Positions 51,957 through 61,848 of a stretch of 64,000 nt of DNA are shown here, piece by piece. Below the pieces are notes generated by a model. It had not been told where the DNA came from. It saw only the letters and a program-made list of their open reading frames with translations, and did not search any database. Positions within the stretch are counted from its first letter, which is position 1. Every line of letters begins with the position of its first letter. A program made the position numbers and the translations under genes. The stretch comes from Flavobacteriales bacterium UBA2669 (lineage in GTDB: Bacteria > Bacteroidota > Bacteroidia > Flavobacteriales_E > Vicingaceae): contig DEMN01000010.1 in assembly GCA_002359215.1 (NCBI GenBank), forward strand, positions 1-64,000, given 5' to 3'.

Positions 51957-52433
51957 ATGAAAAAACTAATTCTATATACATTGTTTCTAAGTATAAATAT
52001 GATAGCTTATGCACAAACTGATTCTAATAAAATTACGATTAAACAAGGCTTAAGTGTTAAATTTTATCAGAACGGAAAAAAGCTAAAACCTATACAATTA
52101 CTTAAAATTACTAGAGATAATGCAGAAGCGTATAAAGAAATGAAAAAAGCCAAAGCTAATGCAGATGTGTCAAATGTATTGGCTATTCCCGGTGGTTTAT
52201 TATTTGGTTTTCCATTAGGGCAAGCCATGGCAGGGGGAGAACCTAACAAAATATTACTGGGAGTTGGTGCAGGATTAATTATTGCTTCCATTCCCTTGTC
52301 TAGTGCATATACAAAAAGAGCTAAAAAAGCAGTAAACATTTATAATGCAAGTAATCAACATAGCGAATATAGAAAGTTCAATATTAATATGGGGTTTGCA
52401 CATAATGGTGTGGGGCTACAAATAACATTTTAA
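51957..52433 (+). CDS. Small exported protein with glycine-rich hydrophobic segment
   Basis: 158 residues with signal peptide (MKKLILYTLFLSINMIAYAQ). The mature part has a segment with GKKLKPIQLLKITRDNAEAY, then GGLLFGFPLGQAMAGGEPNK and LLGVGAGLIIASIP, and AKKAVNIYNA near the end. This layout recurs in uncharacterised Bacteroidota proteins of similar size, with a glycine-rich hydrophobic hairpin that may insert in a membrane. Function unknown. Lies 103 bp after the propeller lipoprotein. Confidence 0.7.
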   Translation: MKKLILYTLFLSINMIAYAQTDSNKITIKQGLSVKFYQNGKKLKPIQLLKITRDNAEAYKEMKKAKANADVSNVLAIPGGLLFGFPLGQAMAGGEPNKILLGVGAGLIIASIPLSSAYTKRAKKAVNIYNASNQHSEYRKFNINMGFAHNGVGLQITF

Positions 52434-52437
52434 AATA

Positions 52438-52505
52438 ATATGAAATAGCTACTAATAACTTGTTTGTTGCAAACAAACACCAATGAAGATAAGGCTATTT
52501 CATAT
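52438..52505. repeat. Nested inverted repeat between two genes
   Basis: Outer arms ATATGAAATAGC (52438-52449) and GCTATTTCATAT (52494-52505) are perfect 12-bp complements. Inside is a second hairpin TTGTTTG (52460-52466) / CAAACAA (52470-52476) with loop TTG. No T run follows, so not a standard terminator. It fills two thirds of the 101-bp spacer. Confidence 0.7.
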
Positions 52506-52534
52506 GACAACTAAAAAACAATAAATATCTACAG

Positions 52535-54253
52535 ATGAAAAAAATAAACTTAATACTTCTATCTACTTTATTATTTTGCTGTTTAAATAGTTTTACCCAA
52601 ACATCTCAGCAAATAGATATAAATAATATTAATGCGAGAGTAAATACCAAAGGATTTTTATTTGGAGATCCTAATAATTTTCTACCTGGTTTTGAAGCCC
52701 CAAAAGGAAGTGGAAAACATAGTGTTTATATTGCTAATTTATGGTTGGGTAATGCTACCAATTTAGCAGCAAGTTCATATTTTATTGATACTACTGATTT
52801 TTATAATGGCCCTCTTAATAACTTAGGCACAACAGACCCTTCTGTAGAAGCACAATACAACAAAGTTTGGAAAGTAACCAAAACAGAAATTGATTACCAT
52901 ATAGGAGTAACTACCGGAGTAATTATTGATCCTGGGTATGTAGTTCCTTCAAATATTGCCGATTGGCCCGCTCATGGCAATGTAAGCATGGGGTATGAAC
53001 ATCATTTAGCACCTTTTATTGATTTTAATAATGATAATTTTTATGAACCATTAGATGGTGATTATCCTGATATAAAAGGAGACATGGCAACTTATATTAT
53101 TTATAACGATTATTCTACACATAACTTTAGTGGAGGACAACCTATTAAAGCAGAAATTCACCAAATGGTATATGCTTATGGATGTAATAATGATGAAGCA
53201 CTTAATAATACTATTTTCGTTGATTATAAAATAATTAATAAAAGCACTAGCACTTATAATAATTTTTATTTTGGCATGTGGTCAGATATTGATATAGGTA
53301 ACCCAACAAATGAATATGTACAATGTGATGTAAACAGAGGTTGTTATTTTCAATTTAACGAAGAAGCCACAGATGTAAATATTGGGTCAACGTTAGGATA
53401 TGGAGATTATCATCCAACACAAGGAGTTGTGATATTGGCAGGGCCATATAAAGACAATGATGGTAGCGATAATCCTATTAATGAAGGACCAAACGGAATA
53501 GGTTTTGGAGATGGAATAATGGATAATGAAAGGCTAGGAATGACTTCTTTCATGCACCATATTTCAGGAGGAGCTTCTCCATGGTTACGATTACCATCTA
53601 CAGCATTTCAGTTACATGGAATAATGGATGCTTATTGGGCTGATACTACACATTTAAAATATGGTTGGGTTGGACATGAACCTCATATAACTGTAAACAT
53701 TCCAGCACGTTTTGTTTATCCCGGAAGTTCAGATTCTTATGGTTATGGTACTTCTGGATTTCCTCAAGCATCTTGGACAAAAGACAATAGTACTTTAGGA
53801 ACACTTGATAACAAAAGTGTTGGGAGTATGGGACCAATTACTTTTGAACCAGGAAATGTTGTTGAATTGGAAATAGCATACATTTTTGCACAAGACAATA
53901 CTACAACCGGAGTTCAGCCGGGAAAAAATCTTTTTATCCAATATGTAGATCATATTAAAAATTTATATACTAATAATAATATTTCTTGTAGCAGTACAAC
54001 TAATCTTTTTGAAAATGAACAACAAAATGATATAACTATCTACCCAAACCCTGCCAATGATTATGTTACTGTACAAACAAATAATCAATCTGTTTCAATT
54101 GTTAATTTTTATTCAATTGAAGGTAAACTATTACAGACATCTCAATTAGCTAATACTAATAAAATAAATATAGAAAAATTCCAACAGGGGATTTATTTTT
54201 TAGAAGTAATATCCGAAAACAAAAAAGAAATATTAAAACTCATTAAAAATTAA
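52535..54253 (+). CDS. T9SS cargo protein (type A sorting domain)
   Basis: 572 residues with signal peptide (MKKINLILLSTLLFCCLNSF, then TQ). The main domain, with NARVNTKGFLFGDP, HHLAPFIDFNNDNFYEPLDG, DYPDIKGDMATYIIYND and YKIINKSTSTYNNFYFGMWS, is a repeated type in Bacteroidota secreted proteins, without a known activity. The C-terminus is a classical T9SS type A domain: ITIYPNPANDYVTVQTN, IEGKLLQT, QGIYFLEV. Five bp upstream of the SpvB/Rhs-like gene, so the pair is cotranscribed and probably works together at the surface. Confidence 0.87.
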   Translation: MKKINLILLSTLLFCCLNSFTQTSQQIDINNINARVNTKGFLFGDPNNFLPGFEAPKGSGKHSVYIANLWLGNATNLAASSYFIDTTDFYNGPLNNLGTTDPSVEAQYNKVWKVTKTEIDYHIGVTTGVIIDPGYVVPSNIADWPAHGNVSMGYEHHLAPFIDFNNDNFYEPLDGDYPDIKGDMATYIIYNDYSTHNFSGGQPIKAEIHQMVYAYGCNNDEALNNTIFVDYKIINKSTSTYNNFYFGMWSDIDIGNPTNEYVQCDVNRGCYFQFNEEATDVNIGSTLGYGDYHPTQGVVILAGPYKDNDGSDNPINEGPNGIGFGDGIMDNERLGMTSFMHHISGGASPWLRLPSTAFQLHGIMDAYWADTTHLKYGWVGHEPHITVNIPARFVYPGSSDSYGYGTSGFPQASWTKDNSTLGTLDNKSVGSMGPITFEPGNVVELEIAYIFAQDNTTTGVQPGKNLFIQYVDHIKNLYTNNNISCSSTTNLFENEQQNDITIYPNPANDYVTVQTNNQSVSIVNFYSIEGKLLQTSQLANTNKINIEKFQQGIYFLEVISENKKEILKLIKN

Positions 54254-54258
54254 TTAAT

Positions 54259-57200
54259 ATGATAATTAATAAACTTATAATTAGACATGCTAGTGGTATT
54301 TTAGCTTTATTACTTAGTTCTTTTATTCTTAAAGCACAAGAAAAAGCACCTGCACAGGATTTGAGTAGCCATGTAAACCCGTTTACAGGAGACTTTAATT
54401 ATTCTATTCCTTTAACATCGGTTAGTGGTCCACAAGGAGAATCATTTCCTTTGGTTATAAATTATAGTTCTGGAGGAATAAAAATGAATCAAGAAGCAAG
54501 TTGGGTAGGATTGGGATGGGATTTAAATATTGGAGAAATTACACGACAAGTAAATGGAATGCCCGATGATTTTACTGAGGTTATATACGATCATGATAAA
54601 ATTACATCGGAATATGCTGATTGGGAAAATGAAGATAGTTCATATTATTTTGGAGCTTTATATTTCAAACAATTTTACAATCTATCAACTGTGTTAGATA
54701 AAAATTTAGACTTATATGTTTCTAATAGAGGTATGGGCGATACTGATTTTCCTTTTACATTTCCTGATTTTGATGCTTATTATGTTAGTGGTCCTGGGTT
54801 AGGAGGAGAAATGCGTCCATTTTTATTTGATTATGCAGAATACCCAGCATTCCCTGGTTCTTCATCAGGAACCTATTACACATCTGCGGCAGCAGGATAT
54901 GGAACAACTATGAGAGAGTTCACTAAAGATCCTGTTTTTAGATTTGTTAATGAACCAATGGCAGAATTAAGTAATAAATTAACTAAAGATAACACATGGT
55001 ACTCCTACACCGCTCCTGATGATATGGGGACATCACCTAATTTTAATTACACGGCATTTCCAGACCCTACAGGTACAGACAACAATAAGTGGTATAATAG
55101 AAGTAATAATGAAAATATTTATGACGCTGCAAATTATATTGAATATTTTACGAATGAACAAATTTATAACCATCATACAACAACTGGTCCTCATATAGCA
55201 AATTTTTTAGATTATGAAATTGTTACAATAAATAATAGTGATAGAAATAATACTACTAAATACGACCCAAAAGGAATAGGAGCTTTTCGTATAACAACTC
55301 CTGATGGAATGACTTATCATTATTCATTACCTGTTTATGTTAGAGATGAAAAAATAGTAGATTTTGAGTTTGATTATTACGCAGAAATTTCGAAAGTAAA
55401 TAGACATGTTAAAAATAACAAATATGCACACACATGGAAACTTACTGCTATAACAAGTTATAATTATGAAGATAGTAATAACAATAATTATCCAGATGAA
55501 GGAGATAAAGGTTATTGGGTAAATATTAATTATTCTAAATGGAGTGATGAATACAATTATAAAAGCCCATATTACGGTTATCATGCAAATGTAACTACGA
55601 GATTCATATCTGCTAATAGTGCAGTGGGCGAATTTTTTACTCCTAAAGGGACTGTTTATGAAGGAAATAAAGAACTTTATTATCCTGAATATATAAAAAC
55701 TGCTACACAGACAGCTTATTTTATAAAAGATGTTAGCAGTGATAATCATGGAGCGGCTAATAGTAGTGGATACTACACACCTACACTTCATTTAAAATAC
55801 ATTGTATTGATGGATAATGATGATGTTATAAATAACAATATCTTTAATAATTCTCAAGCTGTAACCTCTACTTTATTTTCAGGTTTATCAACGGTAGCAA
55901 ATACTTCAAATACATTAAGTACGGAAGATTATGATTATTATCAAACTGCAATTGAAACCCATGCATTAAAAACAATTGAATTTGATTATGATTATCATTT
56001 AAATCAAAAATTATATAACAATATAAACAATACATTTAATAATGAAACAGAAGTAAAATTTGGAGGAGGGAATCCATCTACCGAAGTTATTTATATTACT
56101 AAAGATTATGCTTCTACAACTAGTGCTGAACAAAGTGGTAAGTTAACATTAAACAAGATTAGTCAATACGAATTAAATCATGAAAAAATAATCTCAGATT
56201 ATTTATTTGATTATAGTGTTAATAATCCAGATTTTAACCATGAAAAGCATGATATTTATGGAAATTATAAGCATAATTATGATGCTACTGTAAAACATGG
56301 GTATATAACCGATGACAATGATAAAGTTGATGCATGGTCATTAACAGAAATTATAATTCCAACAGGTGCACAGATTGATATTTTGTATGAATCAGATGAT
56401 TATACCGGAATTGCTTATGATGGACAAATGGGAAGATCATACAAGCCAACCCGAGTTTTTAGGGTTAATGATGTTACTTTTGCTTCTGATAATACTCATG
56501 TAAAATATTCTAGTTTATCCGTTAATAATAGTGATATTGATTTTTATTATTCAAATGCATTAAAAAAATATTTGTTCTTAGGTTATACAACATATACGCC
56601 ATCATATCAATGTGGAAATTGTAATACTTATTATACAGATGCTTTTTCTGCTAACCATACTTCAGGAGGAATAGGAACTCCAAGTACTTTTAGTTCAACA
56701 TATTCTGGAGGTAAAACAAGTATTTGTAAGGGTTCATATAATTGTGATAATTTAAATCCAACACCTCCAACACCAGCAGGAAACAGACTTTTATTTGGGT
56801 ATATATATTTGGTATTAGATGAAGTTTATGGTGGAGGAACACGTGTGAAAAACATATCTATAACAGATCCCATTTCATCAGACAAATATGAACTTACTTA
56901 TAAATATACAGATGGGATAGCAACTGCAGAGCCAGACTTGTTTGGAAGAAACAAAGGGTATCAAATTAATTTATCTACAGCAATTATCGATAGACATGCA
57001 ATGTCGCCTAATGTAGGTTATGCAAAAACAAAAGTTTATATAGGAACAACAACTGAAAATACAGGATACACAGAATATGTTTATAAAAATATGGATCCTT
57101 TTAGCATAACAACTATACCAGAAAAAATATTTTTAAATACCAACTCTCCTGCAACAGAAATTAATTATTCATTTAATGTAGTCAATGAGAATAAATCAAT

Positions 57201-58620
57201 GTACGGGAGAATACAATCGGTTGCTAATTATGATAATAATGATAATGTTGTAACTAAAACAACCTATGAATATACTGATGAAATAACTGGACCTAGAGGA
57301 ATGGTAGATGAATTATTTTATGATTTTAAAAAAATAGAAGGCTCTCCTAATAAAGTATTTAAAAGAATTCATTGGAAAAAAACATATAATAACCACATAA
57401 AAAAAGAAATAAATTTTAAAGATGGTATTGTAACAACCATTGATTACTTATGGAGGGATAATTTTACAGGTGCTCCTAAAAATATAATTACCACAACACC
57501 AACTGTATCAACAAATAAACAGACAGTCTTTGCTTATGAAACAAATTTATATATGGGAGCGAAAACTACTGATGAAGATTATAATAACTTATTGATACCT
57601 ATTCAAGATGAGAGAACAAATCCAAATGGAGGATATAGCTCCTTATGGACTAATAATTTAGTAGTAAGAAGTTGGAATGAAACAACAGACCAATATGAAA
57701 CAACAGTAGAAAATGCTGTTTGGAGTCCAGTAGAATCTTCCGTATTTAACGGAGGTACTATTACCAATCCAGTCTGGAAAAAAGTTTCATTTAATTCACT
57801 TTTTGCTGATAAAGACGGAGGCGTTATTGCTCTTGAGAAAAAAGATATGAAAAATGTATATAATGCTTCAAAATATGGCTATGACAATAGATTTAAGATA
57901 GCTGAAGTAAGTAATTGTAACTACACCAGTTTTGCATTTTCAAGTTTTGAAAGTATAAAAGAAGTAGAAACAGGCGTTTTTCATTTTGATGGAGAGATAG
58001 AGAAAGGTAATGGTGTTCAAAAAACAACCGTTGGGTTGATAAAACCTCATACAGGAGATTTTATGTTAGAATTAGGAAACTCAAGTGTTGGCTCTATGTT
58101 TAAAGCTGTGGTGGACAATGTAACTATTTCAGGAGAAGATTTTGAAAGAGGAATACAAGTGGGCAGAACATACATTGCGAGTGTATGGGTGCATAAAGAT
58201 AGTCCTGATGATGTACGTTTGGTTTTTGAATTGGATGGTAATCAGACAGATAGTAAAAACATAAGAAAAGATAGTCCTGAGGGTGTTCAGATAGGGAATT
58301 GGATACAATTAAACCTGATATTTGAAGTACCGTCTAACTATCTTTCTACTGGAGGAACAAATAATGATGTTAGGATTTACTTAGAAAATCCGGGAACAGG
58401 AGGAAATGCATATTTTGATGATTTAGTAATCCATCCTGTCGATGCACAATTTTCAGGTTATCTTTATGATGAAAGGTTAGGATTAGTTAGAGCAAGCATC
58501 AACAATGAAAATTTTTATACACGTTATGAATATGATAATGCAGGTAAGCAGATAAAAATATTTAAGGAAACCCAAAACGGTGAAAAAATAATGAGTACTT
58601 CTGATTATAATTTTAAGTAA
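54259..58620 (+). CDS. SpvB/Rhs-like large secreted protein without core or tip
   Basis: 1453 residues with signal sequence (IRHASGILALLLSSFILKAQ). The N-terminal segment, with VNPFTGDFNYSIPLTSVSGP, GESFPLVINYSSGGIKMNQE and WVGLGWDLNIGEITRQVNG, is the start of the SpvB/TcdB-like Rhs shell. The middle is long and beta-rich. Near the C-terminus is a carbohydrate-binding-like sandwich (residues about 1250-1400, KPHTGDFMLELGNSSVG, AYFDDLVIHP), then GYLYDERLGLVRASINNENF and one YD repeat. The Rhs core motif and a variable tip are absent, so this is not a toxin carrier of the usual type. Last gene of the cluster. Confidence 0.82.
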   Translation: MIINKLIIRHASGILALLLSSFILKAQEKAPAQDLSSHVNPFTGDFNYSIPLTSVSGPQGESFPLVINYSSGGIKMNQEASWVGLGWDLNIGEITRQVNGMPDDFTEVIYDHDKITSEYADWENEDSSYYFGALYFKQFYNLSTVLDKNLDLYVSNRGMGDTDFPFTFPDFDAYYVSGPGLGGEMRPFLFDYAEYPAFPGSSSGTYYTSAAAGYGTTMREFTKDPVFRFVNEPMAELSNKLTKDNTWYSYTAPDDMGTSPNFNYTAFPDPTGTDNNKWYNRSNNENIYDAANYIEYFTNEQIYNHHTTTGPHIANFLDYEIVTINNSDRNNTTKYDPKGIGAFRITTPDGMTYHYSLPVYVRDEKIVDFEFDYYAEISKVNRHVKNNKYAHTWKLTAITSYNYEDSNNNNYPDEGDKGYWVNINYSKWSDEYNYKSPYYGYHANVTTRFISANSAVGEFFTPKGTVYEGNKELYYPEYIKTATQTAYFIKDVSSDNHGAANSSGYYTPTLHLKYIVLMDNDDVINNNIFNNSQAVTSTLFSGLSTVANTSNTLSTEDYDYYQTAIETHALKTIEFDYDYHLNQKLYNNINNTFNNETEVKFGGGNPSTEVIYITKDYASTTSAEQSGKLTLNKISQYELNHEKIISDYLFDYSVNNPDFNHEKHDIYGNYKHNYDATVKHGYITDDNDKVDAWSLTEIIIPTGAQIDILYESDDYTGIAYDGQMGRSYKPTRVFRVNDVTFASDNTHVKYSSLSVNNSDIDFYYSNALKKYLFLGYTTYTPSYQCGNCNTYYTDAFSANHTSGGIGTPSTFSSTYSGGKTSICKGSYNCDNLNPTPPTPAGNRLLFGYIYLVLDEVYGGGTRVKNISITDPISSDKYELTYKYTDGIATAEPDLFGRNKGYQINLSTAIIDRHAMSPNVGYAKTKVYIGTTTENTGYTEYVYKNMDPFSITTIPEKIFLNTNSPATEINYSFNVVNENKSMYGRIQSVANYDNNDNVVTKTTYEYTDEITGPRGMVDELFYDFKKIEGSPNKVFKRIHWKKTYNNHIKKEINFKDGIVTTIDYLWRDNFTGAPKNIITTTPTVSTNKQTVFAYETNLYMGAKTTDEDYNNLLIPIQDERTNPNGGYSSLWTNNLVVRSWNETTDQYETTVENAVWSPVESSVFNGGTITNPVWKKVSFNSLFADKDGGVIALEKKDMKNVYNASKYGYDNRFKIAEVSNCNYTSFAFSSFESIKEVETGVFHFDGEIEKGNGVQKTTVGLIKPHTGDFMLELGNSSVGSMFKAVVDNVTISGEDFERGIQVGRTYIASVWVHKDSPDDVRLVFELDGNQTDSKNIRKDSPEGVQIGNWIQLNLIFEVPSNYLSTGGTNNDVRIYLENPGTGGNAYFDDLVIHPVDAQFSGYLYDERLGLVRASINNENFYTRYEYDNAGKQIKIFKETQNGEKIMSTSDYNFK

Positions 58621-58651
58621 AAGGGGTGATACTTTTTATCGGGTTTGAAAA

Positions 58652-60514
58652 TCAATCAATATACATTTTATACCATTCCTGAAAAGAAATAAGGGCGTAA
58701 ATGAGTGCAGAATTATCTTCTTCGCCTCGTAAATGAGCTTGAATGATACGTTCAATATGCACCATGGAAAGCCCATCGATTTGATGGAAAAAGTCTTTGT
58801 CGAGGAGTTCATTTATTTTTTCTTCGGAGCTAAAAATACTTCTCAAAGGCATGCCAAAACCTGCTTTTCTTCGGTTGGTGATATAGTTAGGTAAAGCAGT
58901 TTTGTAAGCATCTTTTAAAACAGCTTTTGTTTTTCCAAATTTATTGAGTTTGTAATTTCTCGGCAGGACATAAGCCAACTCTATAATTCTGTAGTCTAAA
59001 AAAGGTACACGAGCTTCAATAGAATTTGACATAGTCATTCTATCAAAATAAGCTACATTTTTTTGTAAGAAATTTTCGTGTTCAAAATCGGTAAACGCAT
59101 CAAATGGGTTTTGTTCCTCAGGAAAATAAGAAGAAAGTAAATCAATGGTTTTTTCTTTGTTGTTGCCAAAAATACTAGCTGCATTTTCAAAATCTCCTAC
59201 AATGGTATAAATGCCAAATCGGTAATTGGGGTAGTTATGGTATTTCCCCAATTTATGTAAATACCTTCTAAAAGCTTTAAACTTTCCTTTTCCTTGATCG
59301 AGATTAGCCAATACATGAGAAATTTTTACCGACAAAGGCATCTTGTGTAACCAACCATCTATCAATGCGAGTTGATGTCCGGCATAACCTAAAAAAAGTT
59401 CGTCAGCGCCCATACCGGATAAAATAACTTTTGAATGTTTAGCTGCTTCTTGTGTAATTAGGTAAGAAGGAATTTGAGAACCATCAGCAATTAAATCATC
59501 ACTGTATTGAATGGTTGTTCTAATGTTTTCAAGTGTGGTATTGTCGCTCCCAATGGCTATTTTAGAAAGTGACAAGTTCCATTCGTTAGCTAATTTTTCA
59601 GCATAGTAATAATCAGAGGTAGTGCCTTCTTTTTTCAAATCTTCGGCAGCTTTTCCAGCACAATAATGTTTAATATTAGTATTGTTTTTTAGGTAAGAGG
59701 CAATAATAGAAGAATCAATTCCACCGGATAGGAAAGTGCCAATAGGAACATCGGAAATTAATCTTTTTTCAACAGCGTCTTGCATTAAGTTACGGAGTTC
59801 TTCTTGAGCTTCAGGATAAGAGATATTGCTATAATTACTTTGCTTTTTTGGTTGCCAATAACCAGTTGTTTCAAAAGTTCCCGAATTAAAATCGAAAGTA
59901 CCAATATGAGCAGGCGGAAGTTTAAAAATGTTTTTAAACAAGGTTTCCGATTTCGGAGAATACTTGAAAACAAAATAATTCATTAGGTTTTCGGTGTCTA
60001 GTTGAGGTTGAACTCCCGCTTTTATAATGGCTTTTATTTCTGATCCAAAAACCAAAGAGCTTTCATTTTTATGAAAATACAAAGGTTTTACTCCTGCTCG
60101 ATCTCTTACCAAATAAAGTTGGTTGATGTTTTCATCTAAAATAGCAAAAGCAAAATCGCCATTTAGCAAATGAACGAAATCGATACCTTTAAGTAAATAG
60201 AGTTTTAACAATACTTCTGTATCAGAACTGGAGATGAATTTTTCGTTTGCTAAATAAGTGGTTTTTAATTCCTGAAAATTGTACGTTTCACCATTATAAA
60301 TTAAATGTACTTTACCATCGGGAGATGAAAAAGGTTGATTGCCGTTTTCCGAAAGGTCGATAATGCTTAGTCTGTTGTGACCCAAACCTACATAGCGGTT
60401 ATTGATTTCTTTTTCAATATTTCCGATTGCATCAACGCCTCGATGGTGCAATGTATTTATCATTGCCGATAAAGGAAGTTTTTTGTTGGAGATATAGCCG
60501 CTAATTCCGCACAT
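58652..60514 (-). CDS. asnB: Asparagine synthase (glutamine-hydrolysing)
   Basis: 620 residues from ATG 60514, which places the nucleophile at Cys2 (MCGISGYI). N-terminal glutaminase domain with HHRGVDAIG, GHNRLSIIDLSENGNQPF and YNGETYNFQEL; C-terminal synthetase domain with PP-loop FLSGGIDSSIIASYL and GADELFLGYAGH. Converts aspartate and glutamine to asparagine, or an equivalent amidation in cell-wall or polysaccharide pathways as some AsnB paralogues do. Convergent with the surface cluster. Confidence 0.95.
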   Translation of the reverse strand: MCGISGYISNKKLPLSAMINTLHHRGVDAIGNIEKEINNRYVGLGHNRLSIIDLSENGNQPFSSPDGKVHLIYNGETYNFQELKTTYLANEKFISSSDTEVLLKLYLLKGIDFVHLLNGDFAFAILDENINQLYLVRDRAGVKPLYFHKNESSLVFGSEIKAIIKAGVQPQLDTENLMNYFVFKYSPKSETLFKNIFKLPPAHIGTFDFNSGTFETTGYWQPKKQSNYSNISYPEAQEELRNLMQDAVEKRLISDVPIGTFLSGGIDSSIIASYLKNNTNIKHYCAGKAAEDLKKEGTTSDYYYAEKLANEWNLSLSKIAIGSDNTTLENIRTTIQYSDDLIADGSQIPSYLITQEAAKHSKVILSGMGADELFLGYAGHQLALIDGWLHKMPLSVKISHVLANLDQGKGKFKAFRRYLHKLGKYHNYPNYRFGIYTIVGDFENAASIFGNNKEKTIDLLSSYFPEEQNPFDAFTDFEHENFLQKNVAYFDRMTMSNSIEARVPFLDYRIIELAYVLPRNYKLNKFGKTKAVLKDAYKTALPNYITNRRKAGFGMPLRSIFSSEEKINELLDKDFFHQIDGLSMVHIERIIQAHLRGEEDNSALIYALISFQEWYKMYID

Positions 60515-60612
60515 TAAAAAAGATATAAAGTAATTTTGAAGGGCAAATGTTATCAAAATTTATTCAAAAAACACGAATAAATAGGCTTAGTTAACAAGAA
60601 TTAATTAAAAAG

Positions 60613-60642
60613 TTGTATAATTCAAACTAATTTGTAAATTTG
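60613..60642 (+). promoter_or_regulatory. Promoter of the rpsP operon
   Basis: TTG at 60613-60615, 19 bp, TAAATTTG at 60635-60642, followed by CAGCCC, the same pattern as at rpsU. The leader to rpsP is about 60 bases. Confidence 0.75.
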
Positions 60643-60702
60643 CAGCCCCAATTTATTTTGGGAGAACTAATTATTTATTTATCAATTTTTAAACATTAGA
60701 AG

Positions 60703-61287
60703 ATGTCTACAAAAATTAGATTACAACGTCACGGTAAAAAAAGATATGCTTTTTTCCATGTTGTTGTAGCAGACGCAAGAGCCCCACGTGATGGGAAATT
60801 CATTGAAAAATTAGGTGTTTACAATCCAAACACTAACCCGGCAACTATCGATATCGATTTTGATAGAGCATTGTATTGGGTAAAAACAGGTGCACAACCA
60901 ACAGATACTTGTCGTGCATTATTGTCTTATAAAGGAGTGCTTCACAAAGACCACTTAGATAGAGGGGTGTTGAAAGGAGCTATGACTCAAGAACAAGCAG
61001 ATAAGAAATTCGAAGCTTGGATGAAAGACAAAGAAGGTAAAATTGAAGGTAAAAAAGATAGCCTTTCTAAATCTAAGGAAGAGCAAGAAAAAGCTAGATT
61101 AAAAGCAGAGCAAGAAGCTAAAGATAAAAAAGCTGCTGAAATAGCTGCTAAAAATACTCCGGTTGAAGAAGCTCCTGTAGTAGAAGAAGCTACTGAAGCT
61201 CCTGCTGAAGAAGTAGCTGCTGAAGTAAAAGAAGAAGCACCGGCAACTGAAGAGGCTCCTGCTGAAGAAGAGAAAAAAGAAGATTAA
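60703..61287 (+). CDS. rpsP: 30S ribosomal protein S16 with long acidic tail
   Basis: 194 residues. The S16 domain is residues 1-85 (TKIRLQRHGKKRYAFFHVVV, DGKFIEKLGVYNPN, DRALYWVKTGAQPTDT). The rest is a coiled-coil and an Ala/Glu/Pro-rich tail (VEEAPVVEEATEAPAEE) ending KKED, about twice the length of E. coli S16 (82 residues); such tails are usual in Bacteroidota. Followed by rimM after 9 bp, the conserved S16-RimM pairing. Confidence 0.97.
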   Translation: MSTKIRLQRHGKKRYAFFHVVVADARAPRDGKFIEKLGVYNPNTNPATIDIDFDRALYWVKTGAQPTDTCRALLSYKGVLHKDHLDRGVLKGAMTQEQADKKFEAWMKDKEGKIEGKKDSLSKSKEEQEKARLKAEQEAKDKKAAEIAAKNTPVEEAPVVEEATEAPAEEVAAEVKEEAPATEEAPAEEEKKED

Positions 61288-61296
61288 TAATTATAC

Positions 61297-61836
61297 ATGA
61301 AAATAGAAGAAACCTTTTATTTAGGCTATACTTCTAAAGTGCATGGAAAAAATGGAGAATTGGTTGTAAAACTTGATGTTGATCAACCAAATGCTTACAA
61401 GAAATTGGAATCAGTTTTTATCCGAATAAACAAAATGGATAACCAACTGGTTCCTTTTTTTGTTACCAAAACAACCTTGCAAAATAACAATACTGTTGTT
61501 ATAAAATTAGATGGTGTAGAAGAAGTTGATGAGGCTAAAAACCTTGTTGCTAAAGAAGTGTATTTGCCCTTAAGTATGCTTCCACCATTAAAAGGAAATA
61601 AATTTTATTTCCATGAAGTAGTAGGTTTTACTGTTGAAGATTTGCAGAAAGGAAGTTTAGGAATAATTAATCAAGTGTTGGATTATCCTCATCAGGCAGT
61701 GTTAGAAATTATTTCTCCTGATAATAAAGAAATTCTTATTCCTGTTAGCGATGATTTTATTGTTGAAGTTAATCGCGAAAAACAACTAATCAAAACAAAT
61801 GCTCCCGAAGGCTTAATTGATATTTATTTGGAATAA
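61297..61836 (+). CDS. rimM: Ribosome maturation factor RimM
   Basis: 179 residues. N-terminal RimM barrel (YLGYTSKVHGKNGELVVKLD, VVIKLDGVEEVDEAKNLVAK) and a C-terminal PRC-type barrel with FHEVVGFTVEDLQKGSLGII and ILIPVSDDFIVEV. Helps assemble the 30S head by acting on S19 and 16S helices 31/33b. Nine bp after rpsP, 12 bp before the methyltransferase gene. Confidence 0.95.
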   Translation: MKIEETFYLGYTSKVHGKNGELVVKLDVDQPNAYKKLESVFIRINKMDNQLVPFFVTKTTLQNNNTVVIKLDGVEEVDEAKNLVAKEVYLPLSMLPPLKGNKFYFHEVVGFTVEDLQKGSLGIINQVLDYPHQAVLEIISPDNKEILIPVSDDFIVEVNREKQLIKTNAPEGLIDIYLE

Positions 61837-61848
61837 ATTACCTTTGAG

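Noticed and set aside
54259..58620. Tc-toxin B/C subunit
   Set aside because: The SpvB-like start is there, but the Rhs core, the autoprotease motif and a partner TcA gene are missing.
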